The position numbers were made by a program, and so were the translations under genes. This document shows positions 32,817-39,829 of a DNA stretch of 64,000 nucleotides, in pieces (within the stretch, counting starts at the first letter, position 1; each line of letters starts with the position of its first letter). The notes under the pieces were generated by a model, which worked only from the letters and a program-made list of their open reading frames with translations, ran no database searches and was not told where the DNA came from. Source of the stretch: Halobacillus kuroshimensis DSM 18393 (GTDB lineage Bacteria; Bacillota; Bacilli; Bacillales; Halobacillaceae); NCBI RefSeq assembly GCF_000425705.1, contig NZ_AUDY01000009.1, forward strand, positions 124,001 to 188,000. Reading direction: 5' to 3'.

Positions 32817-34271
32817 ATGAAATGGATGCGGGTGATCCTCATGATGGCCGCTGGGATGACTTTTATGGCTTGGAGCAACGGAAAATATTTAATCAGTGTG
32901 GCGGCTTGGATTTTTCCGGTTCTTTTTATGATGGCTGTGAAGGAAATGTCCTTCAGAAAAGCATGGGTGCTACTTCCTCTGGCCACAGGGACGGCTAATC
33001 AGATCAGTTTTCATCATCTGCTGCCGAGTCTTGACCTTCCTTTTTTTGAGTACCTTCCTGGATTAGCTGGAGCTCTTTATGCCATCCCCTATCTTCTACA
33101 GAAGCATGCGTACCAAAGGAGTGATTCCTTTATCGTTACGCTGCTTTTTCCATCGGCTTATACGCTGCTGGATACGCTTCATATGTCCCTCAATCCATAC
33201 GGCAGCTTCGGTCATCTCGGTTATTCGCAGCATCAGCTTCTTCCGGTCATGCAGATGGCATCCATCCTCGGCATTACAGGTCTCACGTTTCTCCTTACTT
33301 GGACGGCCGCTGTCGTCTTCTGGCTGATGCATGGAGAGGCGACGTTGAAGAAACGCCGGACGGCTCTTGTGATGGCCGGAGTGCTCGCAGCCGCTCTGAC
33401 CCTTGGCGGACTGCGGACGATCTCAGGAGGAGAAAAAGAAACCGTCCACGTTGCCGGTCTGCACATCTTTGACCGGACCAACGAGGAGACGACGGAAATT
33501 TTTCAGCTTCAGGAAAGCGATCCTTCCTTATTTTTGGAAAAAGCCGGAGAGCGGATGGATGAATTGATCAAAGCTACTGAAAAAGAAGCAGAGCACGGAG
33601 CAGAAATCATCCATCACGCCGAAGGCTCGGTCATTATTGATGAATCCCAGAAGACGGAGTATCTTGACAGACTGCGGGAGGTCGCCGTAAAGGCCGGCGT
33701 CTACATCATCACCGTCCCGTACATCTATACTCCCTCAGAGGAACCCAACGAAAATGTTCTGTACATCATTGACCAGAACGGAGAGATTGCCGCGGAGCAT
33801 TATAAGTACGGCGGGAGCTTTGTCGAACAGACGGTGGAGGGAGACGGGGATATCCCTTATGTGGACACTCCTTACGGTCGGATTGCCGGAGTCATCTGCT
33901 GGGATAAGGATTTCCCAGCTGTCATGAATCAAGTCGGGGAAAAGGACATCGATCTTCTCTTTGTTCCATCCGCTGACTGGAAGGAGATTTCACCGTACCA
34001 TACCATTGCCGGTACGTTCCGCGGGTTGGAAAACGGAGCGGCTGTCATCACCCAGACGGTGAACGGGATGTCGATGATCACGGATGCCGATGGACGTACG
34101 CTTGCGGAAATGGATCATTTTACGACAGACGACTGGACGATGCACGGTCATGTACCGGTGGAGGGGAAGGGGACCTTTTATACGGCGGCGGGGCAATATT
34201 TTCCTGTATGTATTATAATAGCTGTGATTCTACTTCTGTACGTCGTGTTTATTAGAAAACAAAGAAAGTGA
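32817..34271 (+). CDS. Lnt-like membrane protein with nitrilase domain
   Basis: A 484-residue protein with about seven membrane helices in the first 205 residues. An extracytoplasmic carbon-nitrogen hydrolase domain follows (about 210-455), then a C-terminal helix and basic tail. The layout is that of apolipoprotein N-acyltransferase. A Glu in IIHHAEGSVI, a Lys in AEHYKYGGSF and a Cys in AGVICWDKDF are placed like the Glu-Lys-Cys triad. Lnt adds a third acyl chain to lipoproteins in Gram-negatives; Firmicutes rarely have it, so this may act on another amide. The start ATG 32817 follows AAAGGGAG; a longer frame to 32481 crosses intergenic hairpins. It precedes LytTR and DUF3021 genes by 9 bp. 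Confidence 0.8.
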   Translation: MKWMRVILMMAAGMTFMAWSNGKYLISVAAWIFPVLFMMAVKEMSFRKAWVLLPLATGTANQISFHHLLPSLDLPFFEYLPGLAGALYAIPYLLQKHAYQRSDSFIVTLLFPSAYTLLDTLHMSLNPYGSFGHLGYSQHQLLPVMQMASILGITGLTFLLTWTAAVVFWLMHGEATLKKRRTALVMAGVLAAALTLGGLRTISGGEKETVHVAGLHIFDRTNEETTEIFQLQESDPSLFLEKAGERMDELIKATEKEAEHGAEIIHHAEGSVIIDESQKTEYLDRLREVAVKAGVYIITVPYIYTPSEEPNENVLYIIDQNGEIAAEHYKYGGSFVEQTVEGDGDIPYVDTPYGRIAGVICWDKDFPAVMNQVGEKDIDLLFVPSADWKEISPYHTIAGTFRGLENGAAVITQTVNGMSMITDADGRTLAEMDHFTTDDWTMHGHVPVEGKGTFYTAAGQYFPVCIIIAVILLLYVVFIRKQRK

Positions 34272-34280
34272 GGGGCTGCT

Positions 34281-34820
34281 GTGAAACTCGGATTGATCTG
34301 TGGGAATGACCACAGAGAGCGGATTTTGGGAAAATTCGAAGCTCTCGGTATCGAAATCTACCGACAGGCCGATGTCTATGTTGTCCAGGAAGGCCTGCAG
34401 GACGGATTTCTGCCGTGCATCGTTTTCCATCCGGATCATCTGGAGGACTTGACGCTGCTTCTGCAGACCGTCTCCTCCAAAGCATCCTCCACGAAAATCG
34501 TTGGTATGAAACAGGAGGAATTCCACGTCCTGCCGCATGCCGACATCTTATATTTCGAAGCTCAGGACGCCGTTGTTTTCTGTCATACGAAAAACGACGT
34601 CTACCGGATGAAGGAGAAGCTGTTCCGGCTTGAGGAACGACTGCCGGGAGAACAATTCATCAAAGTGAGCCGCTCGTTTATCGTGCATATCAACACAGTG
34701 GAAAAAATTATTCCGTGGTTCAACCGTCGTCTGCTCTTGACGTTTGAAGGATCGAAAAAGGAAGTGGAAGTGTCCAAAAACTACGTGAAATCTTTCAAAG
34801 CGTTTCTAGGAATGAGGTGA
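34281..34820 (+). CDS. LytTR-domain transcriptional regulator
   Basis: A 179-residue protein. The C-terminal half (about 80-179) is a LytTR DNA-binding domain with HADILYFEAQDAVVFCHTKN, EQFIKVSRSFIVHINTVEKI and FEGSKKEVEVSKNYVKSFK. The N-terminal 75 residues have an alpha/beta pattern but no phospho-receiver aspartate set that I can identify, so this is not a classical response regulator. A GTG start at 34281 is used, 9 bp after the Lnt-like gene and 6 bp before the DUF3021 gene. LytTR genes paired with a small membrane protein commonly form a regulator/inhibitor system. That is the likely arrangement here. Confidence 0.9.
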   Translation: MKLGLICGNDHRERILGKFEALGIEIYRQADVYVVQEGLQDGFLPCIVFHPDHLEDLTLLLQTVSSKASSTKIVGMKQEEFHVLPHADILYFEAQDAVVFCHTKNDVYRMKEKLFRLEERLPGEQFIKVSRSFIVHINTVEKIIPWFNRRLLLTFEGSKKEVEVSKNYVKSFKAFLGMR

Positions 34821-34826
34821 TCAGCG

Positions 34827-35234
34827 ATGAAAAAATATTATACGGAAGCGATTCTGCTGTCGGTCCTCATCGGCGTGTTGATCCGGGGAGTGGTTCTCCT
34901 GTGGTCCGGTCGTCCACTGCTCTCCGGCCCGGTCGATTATGTTTTCAGCGTGTTGATCGCGGTGCTGTCCTGTTCGGCCGCCTTCATCATCCACATGCAC
35001 ATCCTTGCCGGCAGGAAGTCTTCCTTTTTGAAAAAAGCCGGCTGGTCCTGCCTGCTGATCGCTCTTCTTTACGGGTCGGGCAACCTTTTGTTCAGCGGGT
35101 ATTCGATTCTCTTCGAAGCGGCTTTCTATGGATATGGGGCCGGCATTCTTGCCCTATCGCTCCTCTTGATCTATCAATTGAACAAACGAATCCAAACCTA
35201 TGAGTACTACTTGATGAAAAAGAAAAATCGTTAG
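34827..35234 (+). CDS. DUF3021-family membrane protein
   Basis: A 135-residue protein with four transmembrane helices and a basic cytoplasmic tail (NKRIQTYEYYLMKKKNR). Length, helix pattern and its place directly behind a LytTR gene fit the DUF3021 family. Such proteins are thought to hold the partner LytTR regulator at the membrane, as in streptococcal HdrRM-type pairs. The ATG 34827 follows GAGGTGAT and lies 6 bp after the LytTR stop. A terminator ends the three-gene unit. The inhibitory role is inferred from related systems. Confidence 0.82.
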   Translation: MKKYYTEAILLSVLIGVLIRGVVLLWSGRPLLSGPVDYVFSVLIAVLSCSAAFIIHMHILAGRKSSFLKKAGWSCLLIALLYGSGNLLFSGYSILFEAAFYGYGAGILALSLLLIYQLNKRIQTYEYYLMKKKNR

Positions 35235-35235
35235 G

Positions 35236-35264
35236 AAAACCCCTGTCACCACGGGGGTTTTTGT
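35236..35264 (+). terminator. terminator after the DUF3021 gene
   Basis: AAAACCCC / GGGGTTTTT across a ten-base loop. Confidence 0.82.
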
Positions 35265-35306
35265 CGAACAAAGCGATTCCTATGCCTTTTCTCCCAGAAA
35301 ATAACT

Positions 35307-35334
35307 TTGATTTTAATATTCAGAACATTATAAT
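35307..35334 (+). promoter_or_regulatory. sigma-A promoter of the DUF3100 gene pair
   Basis: TTGATT and TATAAT are separated by 16 bp, and the -10 ends 35 bp before the start codon. Confidence 0.65.
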
Positions 35335-35369
35335 GATTGGTATATTTATGTTCATTAAGGGGGAGAGGT

Positions 35370-36182
35370 ATGAAACAAGAGCTGACAAATTTATGGAAAG
35401 ACTGGCGATTACATACGATTGTGCTGGCCATCGTACTCCTGACAGAAACGATTGGTACGCATTCCTTTACGGTCGGTCCCGGCGTAGTTCTGCTGCTGCC
35501 GATGCTTTACGCCATCATTATTGGTCTTGGATTATTTTTTACACCGCTCATCAAGGAAAAACAGTCGAAAAACGCCGAGCCGCTCATCGTTCTTGGTGTC
35601 ACGCTGCTGATTGCCAAAATCGGCGTGATCATCGGTCCATCGCTTCCTCAGATTATTGAAGCCGGTCCGGCACTGCTGCTGCAGGAATTCGGGAACCTTG
35701 GGACAATCTTCATCGCCCTGCCTGTCGCGATCATGCTCGGACTGAAGCGGGAGAGTATCGGCATGACCCACTCGGTCGCCCGTGAGCCGAACGTCGGTCT
35801 CATTATGGACAAGTACGGGTTCAATTCACCGGAAGGACGCGGCGTCATGGCCATCTACATATTCGGTACGGTATTCGGTGCGGTATTCATGGGCTTGATT
35901 TCCGGCTTTTTGGCCACGTTGACGCCGCTCAATCCACTGTCCTTTGCCATGGCTTCGGGCATCGGTAGTGGAAGCATGATGGCCGCCGCCAGCGGCTCGC
36001 TCGTCGCCGCTTTTCCACAGATGGAAAATGACATCCTCGCTTTCGCCGGGGCAAGCAACCTGCTCTCCTTATCGACAGGCCTTTATATGAGTATCTTCAT
36101 CGGTCTGCCGCTCACAGAGAAGCTGTATGATATCATGACACGCAGAAAGAGCACCAGCTCTCGCGTAGAAAAGGGGGCATAA
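35370..36182 (+). CDS. DUF3100-family membrane protein
   Basis: A 270-residue integral membrane protein with about eight helices. It has conserved-looking polar stretches such as GPGVVLLLPMLYAIIIGLGL, MTHSVAREPNVGLIMDKYG and SGIGSGSMMAAASGSL. These features match the DUF3100 family, which is suspected to be a transporter subunit. The start ATG 35370 follows GGGGGAGAGG; a longer frame to 35337 has no site. It is followed three bases later by a second membrane gene, and the two are surely co-translated. The polar GSGSMMAAASG region could form a substrate path. The transported compound is unknown. Confidence 0.8.
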   Translation: MKQELTNLWKDWRLHTIVLAIVLLTETIGTHSFTVGPGVVLLLPMLYAIIIGLGLFFTPLIKEKQSKNAEPLIVLGVTLLIAKIGVIIGPSLPQIIEAGPALLLQEFGNLGTIFIALPVAIMLGLKRESIGMTHSVAREPNVGLIMDKYGFNSPEGRGVMAIYIFGTVFGAVFMGLISGFLATLTPLNPLSFAMASGIGSGSMMAAASGSLVAAFPQMENDILAFAGASNLLSLSTGLYMSIFIGLPLTEKLYDIMTRRKSTSSRVEKGA

Positions 36183-36185
36183 GTG

Positions 36186-36638
36186 ATGCTGAAAAATATA
36201 CAGGAATGGCTGCTCATGCTTGCGATTTTCGGAGTGACCGCCCTTTTGGGGAACTGGATCGGCTATGATGTGATCGTCTGGGAGGCGGTTCCGGGCATGC
36301 TCGTGCTCATCGGCATCTGTCTCGTCGGTTTGATCTTAGGAAAAGTGCTCCCGGGCAGTATCCCAAGTGTCGCGTATGTCGCACTTGTCGGCGTGCTCGT
36401 ATCGATGCCGTGGATTCCAGGCTCTTCCTTTATCGTAGAGACGACGAGTGAAGTGAATCTGCTTGCGTTGACGACACCGATTCTTGCCTATGCCGGTATC
36501 GCCATCGGCCGCTCATGGGCGGATTTCGTCAAGCTCGGCTGGCGAAGCATCGTCGTTGCGATGTGTGTCATGCTCGGAACGTATATCGGTTCGGCGTTGA
36601 TTGCCGAAGTGATTCTACGCTTCCAGGGGATCATCTAA
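36186..36638 (+). CDS. small membrane partner of the DUF3100 protein
   Basis: A 150-residue protein with about five helices, lying three bases after the DUF3100 gene. The last portion (LALTTPILAYAGIAIGRSWA, then a basic turn and a terminal helix) resembles the second half of two-part membrane transporters. The ATG 36186 is chosen over a GTG three bases earlier. I do not recognise a named family with certainty. The tight coupling suggests the two proteins form one complex, possibly a carboxylate or amino-acid transporter, which is inference. Confidence 0.7.
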   Translation: MLKNIQEWLLMLAIFGVTALLGNWIGYDVIVWEAVPGMLVLIGICLVGLILGKVLPGSIPSVAYVALVGVLVSMPWIPGSSFIVETTSEVNLLALTTPILAYAGIAIGRSWADFVKLGWRSIVVAMCVMLGTYIGSALIAEVILRFQGII

Positions 36639-36680
36639 TATAAAAGCCGCACCTGGCTGTCTTATAGAGGCGTTTACGGG

Positions 36681-36800
36681 CTGTTTATCGGTCAAAGCGG
36701 AATGTATATCAGTCTTTCCGCTTGGATATCGGTCGAAATGCTGATATATCGGTCAAAATAACGTTTTATCAGTCAAAAAGCGGATATATCGGTCTTCTGC
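36681..36800 (+). repeat. left array of 20-bp tandem repeats (6 units)
   Basis: Six consecutive 20-bp units follow the pattern .C.GATATATCGGTCAAAA. , with the TATC(A/G)GTC core at the same offset in each. The array sits just downstream of the DUF3100 pair and beside the terminator of the FrnE-type gene. The central GATATATC is itself palindromic. Confidence 0.88.
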
Positions 36801-36830
36801 TTGTTTCACACGATTAAAGCCGTACGACAT

Positions 36831-36870
36831 AAAAAAAGCTGCAGGATCATGTCCTGCAGCTTTCCTTTTT
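36831..36870 (-). terminator. terminator of the FrnE-type gene
   Basis: AAAGCTGCAGGA pairs with TCCTGCAGCTTT. On the minus strand it is followed by a run of T. Confidence 0.85.
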
Positions 36871-36872
36871 CG

Positions 36873-37589
36873 TTATTCTTTTCCGGAAGGAACTTCACAA
36901 CCGTCTTCGGTGCATGCGGCTCCATCGTCTGTAGAAAGATTTTCAAACGCTGGTTTGTTTTCTTCATCAAAGGCTTTCTGAAGACCGTTGACGAATACTT
37001 CCGTCGGCTGCGCGCCGGATACAGCATACTTACGGTTGATGACGAAGAAAGGAACGCCCTGCACACCGATTTCATGCGCTTCCCGTTCTTCCATGCGTAC
37101 CGCTTCTGTGTAAGCGTCACTGTTCAGGACATCTTCCACTTCGCTTCGCTCAAGACCAGCGTCAACAGCGAGGCGCGTGATCGTTTCATGATCACCGATA
37201 TCCTCAGAATCCGTCAGCACGGCTTTGAAGAAGCGTTCTGCTGTTTCCTTGCCGAGTCCTTTTTCGTTAGCCAGCTGAGCCACACGGTGGGCGGCGAACG
37301 TATTCGTTGGAATCATCGTATCAAAATGGAAATCAAGACCGACGCTCTTCGCCTGCTCTGTCATATTGGCTGTCATGCCGCGGGCCTCTTCCAAAGAGCG
37401 GCCGTATTTATGAGCCAGGTGCTCATGCATGACTGGTTCTGTGTTGCGTCCAGCATTCGGATCAAGCTCAAAGCTCTTATATTCGACTTCTACCGTTTCG
37501 TTGGGGAACTGCTTCAACGCTTCCTCCAGACGTGCCTTTCCGATGTAGCAGAAAGGACAGACGAAATCGGACCATACTTCTATTTTCAC
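36873..37589 (-). CDS. DsbA-family oxidoreductase (FrnE-like)
   Basis: A 238-residue cytoplasmic thioredoxin-fold protein. The redox motif CPFC lies in WSDFVCPFCYIGKARLEEAL at the N-terminus, followed by the helical insertion of the DsbA/FrnE class. The cis-proline segment GVQGVPFFVINRKYAVSGAQ is near residue 190. The tail carries two extra cysteines (DDGAACTEDGCEVPSG). FrnE-type proteins act as disulfide isomerases or in polyketide and stress pathways. The start is GTG 37589, because GAGGTGAT precedes it and VKIEVWSDF is the family N-terminus; the longer frame lacks a site and would run through the repeat array. It is monocistronic, with 20-bp arrays on both sides. Confidence 0.92.
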   Translation of the reverse strand: MKIEVWSDFVCPFCYIGKARLEEALKQFPNETVEVEYKSFELDPNAGRNTEPVMHEHLAHKYGRSLEEARGMTANMTEQAKSVGLDFHFDTMIPTNTFAAHRVAQLANEKGLGKETAERFFKAVLTDSEDIGDHETITRLAVDAGLERSEVEDVLNSDAYTEAVRMEEREAHEIGVQGVPFFVINRKYAVSGAQPTEVFVNGLQKAFDEENKPAFENLSTDDGAACTEDGCEVPSGKE

Positions 37590-37670
37590 AAGGATCACCT
37601 CTACTAGTAATTTCTCTTTCCATTGTACGAGTGTTGGAGAACGAATGCCATTATTCTGTTTGTCAGGCGT

Positions 37671-37790
37671 TTGGTTGATATATTCGGAATTTCGTTGATA
37701 TATCTGAGAAATAACCGATATATCGAGAAAATAATCGATATATCCGCAAAAAAATCGATATACGTGGAAAATAATTGATATCGCCCCTCC
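37671..37790 (+). repeat. right array of 20-bp tandem repeats (6 units)
   Basis: Six consecutive 20-bp units follow the pattern ATAATCGATATATC.G.AAA, with GATATA at positions 7-12 of every unit. Unit length, unit number, orientation and core match the left array. It occupies the promoter side of the FrnE-type gene within the gap 37590-37946. The rest of the gap shows no gene. Confidence 0.88.
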
Positions 37791-37946
37791 ACCCCCAAGC
37801 CAGCAGCCCGGCACATCCATCTGTGAACAAAAAGTGAAAGCCGCCGCGGGTGATTGCATCTCTTTTCCAGAACCATTAAGATAGAACTAGTGAAAGCGCC
37901 ATCCCAGGGCGGCGCCGCTGATTTTTTGTGAAAAAGGAGACAGCGC

Positions 37947-38264
37947 ATGCTTAAAACACCCATTGGTAAATTGCGAGTGATGGGATTCCTTGAGGGGATG
38001 TCCTTCTTGATTCTGTTATTCATTTCAATGCCGCTGAAGTATATGTTTGATTACCCAGAGGCCGTTTCTGTCAACGGCGCCATCCACGGCGGGTTGTTCG
38101 TCATCTATATGGCTGCCGTCGCCTATGTGACCTTCACCGTCCGCTGGCCGATTAAATGGGCCGCAGGGGCGTTTGTGGTCGCTTTTATTCCATTCGGGAA
38201 CTTCATTCTGGACCACCAGCTGAAGAAGAATTACACAAGTCAGCCGGACAGTTTGACCGCATAA
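37947..38264 (+). CDS. DUF3817-family membrane protein
   Basis: A 105-residue integral membrane protein with three helices. The N-terminal GKLRVMGFLEGMSFLILLFI, a central VNGAIHGGLFVIYM and a final FIPFGNFILDHQL are characteristic of DUF3817 proteins, which are of unknown function. The ATG 37947 follows AAAAAGGAGA. It is followed by a hairpin that doubles as terminator and as a structure around the next gene's ribosome site. It is likely monocistronic or partly read through into the peptidase gene. Confidence 0.85.
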   Translation: MLKTPIGKLRVMGFLEGMSFLILLFISMPLKYMFDYPEAVSVNGAIHGGLFVIYMAAVAYVTFTVRWPIKWAAGAFVVAFIPFGNFILDHQLKKNYTSQPDSLTA

Positions 38265-38284
38265 TAAGCCGATAGACACCGAAT

Positions 38285-38324
38285 CCCTTTCTGCTTCGAT
38301 TATAAAAGCAGGGAGGGATTTTTT
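38285..38324 (+). promoter_or_regulatory. hairpin combining terminator and ribosome-site occlusion
   Basis: CCCTTTCTGCTT (38285-38296) pairs along its whole length, with two G-U wobbles, with AAGCAGGGAGGG (38306-38317). It is followed by ATTTTTT and the ATG of the peptidase gene at 38325. The right arm is the Shine-Dalgarno site GGGAGGG. It can act as a terminator for the upstream gene and hide the site for the downstream one. Confidence 0.65.
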
Positions 38325-39158
38325 ATGATTGCATTGGAAACGTTGAAATCGCGGAGCAGGAATAATATGGGGAACGTCCATCCAGAAGTGGAGAAGAAAG
38401 TGGACAAGCTGTTAACCGAAGCCTACGAGCGAGGGCTGTTCGTCCAGATTTCCTCCGGCTTCCGGACGTATGAGGAGCAGGCGTCTTTATATGGAAAGGG
38501 GCGTCCCGGCTACACGTATAAAGGGAAAACGTATGGCAGAAGCGGGACGATTGTGACGTATGCCGAACCAGGGGAGAGCAATCATCACAGCGGACGCGCC
38601 GTCGATTTCTTTTTGGTAACCCCGGATGGGCGGACGGCGCTTTGGACCGTTGATCATAACTGGCGCTGGGTGGCGGAACGGGCGAAGGAAATGGGCTTTT
38701 CCTGGGGAGGCGATTGGTCGAGCTTCAAGGATTATGCCCACCTTGAGCTGCCGATCGTCCATTACGTCCGGCGCGGCAGCCAGGGGAGCCTTGTGAATGG
38801 CGTCCAGGAGAAGCTCCGGAAGCTCGGCTATTACTCAGGGGATATAGACGGAAGCTTCGGCCCGCTGACAGAGGAGGCGGTCTTCACCTTTCAGAAAAAA
38901 GAAGGTATCCAGGTCGACGGGAGCGCCGGACCGGAAACGCTGCAGCGGCTGGATATCCGGACGTACCCAGGTACACCGCTGAGAAAAGGGTCACGCGGGG
39001 AGAAAGTGAAGGCTGTTCAGAAAAAGACAGGCACAGAAACGGATGGGATTTTCGGAAGCCGGACAGAGGCTGCTGTCTGCGCTTACCAGGACTCCCGCCG
39101 CCTTGAGGTCGATGGAATTGTAGGTCCGAAGACATGGCGGTCACTGTTTGGCAGGTGA
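38325..39158 (+). CDS. M15-type cell-wall peptidase with two peptidoglycan-binding domains
   Basis: A 277-residue protein. An N-terminal VanY/M15-type L-alanyl-D-glutamate or D-Ala peptidase domain spans about 15-150 (SGFRTYEEQASLYGKGR, SNHHSGRAVDFF and YAHLELP carry the zinc ligands). Two PG_binding_1 repeats follow (about 158-208 and 222-275). It resembles CwlK and phage endolysins. No signal peptide or membrane anchor is visible, so export needs a holin, lysis or a non-classical path. The ATG 38325 has GGGAGGG seven bases upstream, inside a hairpin. No other phage gene is adjacent, so it may be a domesticated lysin. The substrate bond is inferred from the family. Confidence 0.9.
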   Translation: MIALETLKSRSRNNMGNVHPEVEKKVDKLLTEAYERGLFVQISSGFRTYEEQASLYGKGRPGYTYKGKTYGRSGTIVTYAEPGESNHHSGRAVDFFLVTPDGRTALWTVDHNWRWVAERAKEMGFSWGGDWSSFKDYAHLELPIVHYVRRGSQGSLVNGVQEKLRKLGYYSGDIDGSFGPLTEEAVFTFQKKEGIQVDGSAGPETLQRLDIRTYPGTPLRKGSRGEKVKAVQKKTGTETDGIFGSRTEAAVCAYQDSRRLEVDGIVGPKTWRSLFGR

Positions 39159-39184
39159 AGCACCCATTGCGGGTGCTTTTTTGT
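39157..39184 (+). terminator. terminator of the peptidase gene
   Basis: AGCACCC / GGGTGCT with a five-base loop, followed by TTTTT. Confidence 0.8.
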
Positions 39185-39203
39185 TATAGTTCTTTTTGAC
39201 CGG

Positions 39204-39232
39204 TTGACATTATTTGATATTTTTAGAATAAT
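39204..39232 (+). promoter_or_regulatory. sigma-A promoter of the acetate symporter operon
   Basis: TTGACA and AATAAT are separated by 17 bp, about 85 bp before the first small gene. A cre-like site lies downstream of it. Confidence 0.7.
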
Positions 39233-39284
39233 ACAGGGTGTAATATTCAGTTTTTTCTAACTATTAAAAATTTTTACATTAATG

Positions 39285-39298
39285 TGGTAACGCTTACA
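39285..39298 (-). promoter_or_regulatory. cre site upstream of the acetate symporter operon
   Basis: On the minus strand, TGTAAGCGTTACCA matches 13 of 14 cre positions. It lies between the promoter and the first ribosome site, a place where bound CcpA would block elongation. Confidence 0.7.
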
Positions 39299-39316
39299 AA
39301 AGGAGGTAACATCCAC

Positions 39317-39502
39317 ATGTTCATTCCGCTGCTTCTTGCTCTCATAACCATCGTTTCTGTTGTGGCTGCAGTGAAAAAGAAGAAGCCGGTGTTGTTTGCC
39401 GTCCCACTGGCCGCTTTATGTGCCGCCGCACTGATCAAGGTGATCATGGTGCCGATGCCGTTCTGGGAGACGGTCGTCTTTATTTTCAACTTAAAAGGAT
39501 AG
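39317..39502 (+). CDS. small two-helix membrane protein of the acetate symporter operon
   Basis: A 61-residue protein made of two hydrophobic helices separated by AAVKKKKPVLF. ATG 39317 is chosen because AGGAGG lies nine bases upstream; an in-frame start at 39284 overlaps the cre site. It precedes the DUF485 gene by 12 bp and shares its promoter. I do not recognise a named family. Its constant-looking place next to DUF485 and the symporter suggests an accessory subunit, which is inference. Confidence 0.72.
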   Translation: MFIPLLLALITIVSVVAAVKKKKPVLFAVPLAALCAAALIKVIMVPMPFWETVVFIFNLKG

Positions 39503-39514
39503 GGAGGAGAAAAC

Positions 39515-39814
39515 ATGAAAAAGATGGATCCAAAGCAGGCCAAAGCCTATTTCCGGTTAAGAACGACACTGATTATGATCTACCTCGGCATTGGCGTGCT
39601 GGTGTCCTTTGGTATCGTTTTGTTTGCCGAAAGTCTTTCGTCCTTTACCGTGATGGGGATTCCACTTCCCTATTACATGGGATCTCAGGGGGCTATTCTA
39701 ACGTTTATCGTTCTTCTTTTTTTTAATGCGGTCATCAGTGATTATGTGGATGAAAAGTTCGGCCTCGTTCCAAAGGACAGCACAAAGGAAACCGACCAGG
39801 CCGCCAATCAATAA
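39515..39814 (+). CDS. DUF485-family membrane protein
   Basis: A 99-residue protein with two transmembrane helices and charged ends. It matches the DUF485 (YjcH-like) family that is almost always encoded just before ActP-type acetate symporters. Typical is the N-terminal AKAYFRLRTTLIMIYLGIGV with a second helix near residues 57-75. The function is unknown, with a role in symporter assembly suspected. The ATG 39515 follows AGGGAGG and the gene ends 15 bp before the symporter. The middle gene of the operon is thus well supported. Confidence 0.9.
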   Translation: MKKMDPKQAKAYFRLRTTLIMIYLGIGVLVSFGIVLFAESLSSFTVMGIPLPYYMGSQGAILTFIVLLFFNAVISDYVDEKFGLVPKDSTKETDQAANQ

Positions 39815-39829
39815 GTCAGGGGGAAAAGT

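Noticed and set aside
36681-37790. CRISPR array at the 20-bp repeats
   Set aside because: Units are contiguous and degenerate, with no unique spacers, no 28-37 bp repeats and no cas genes.
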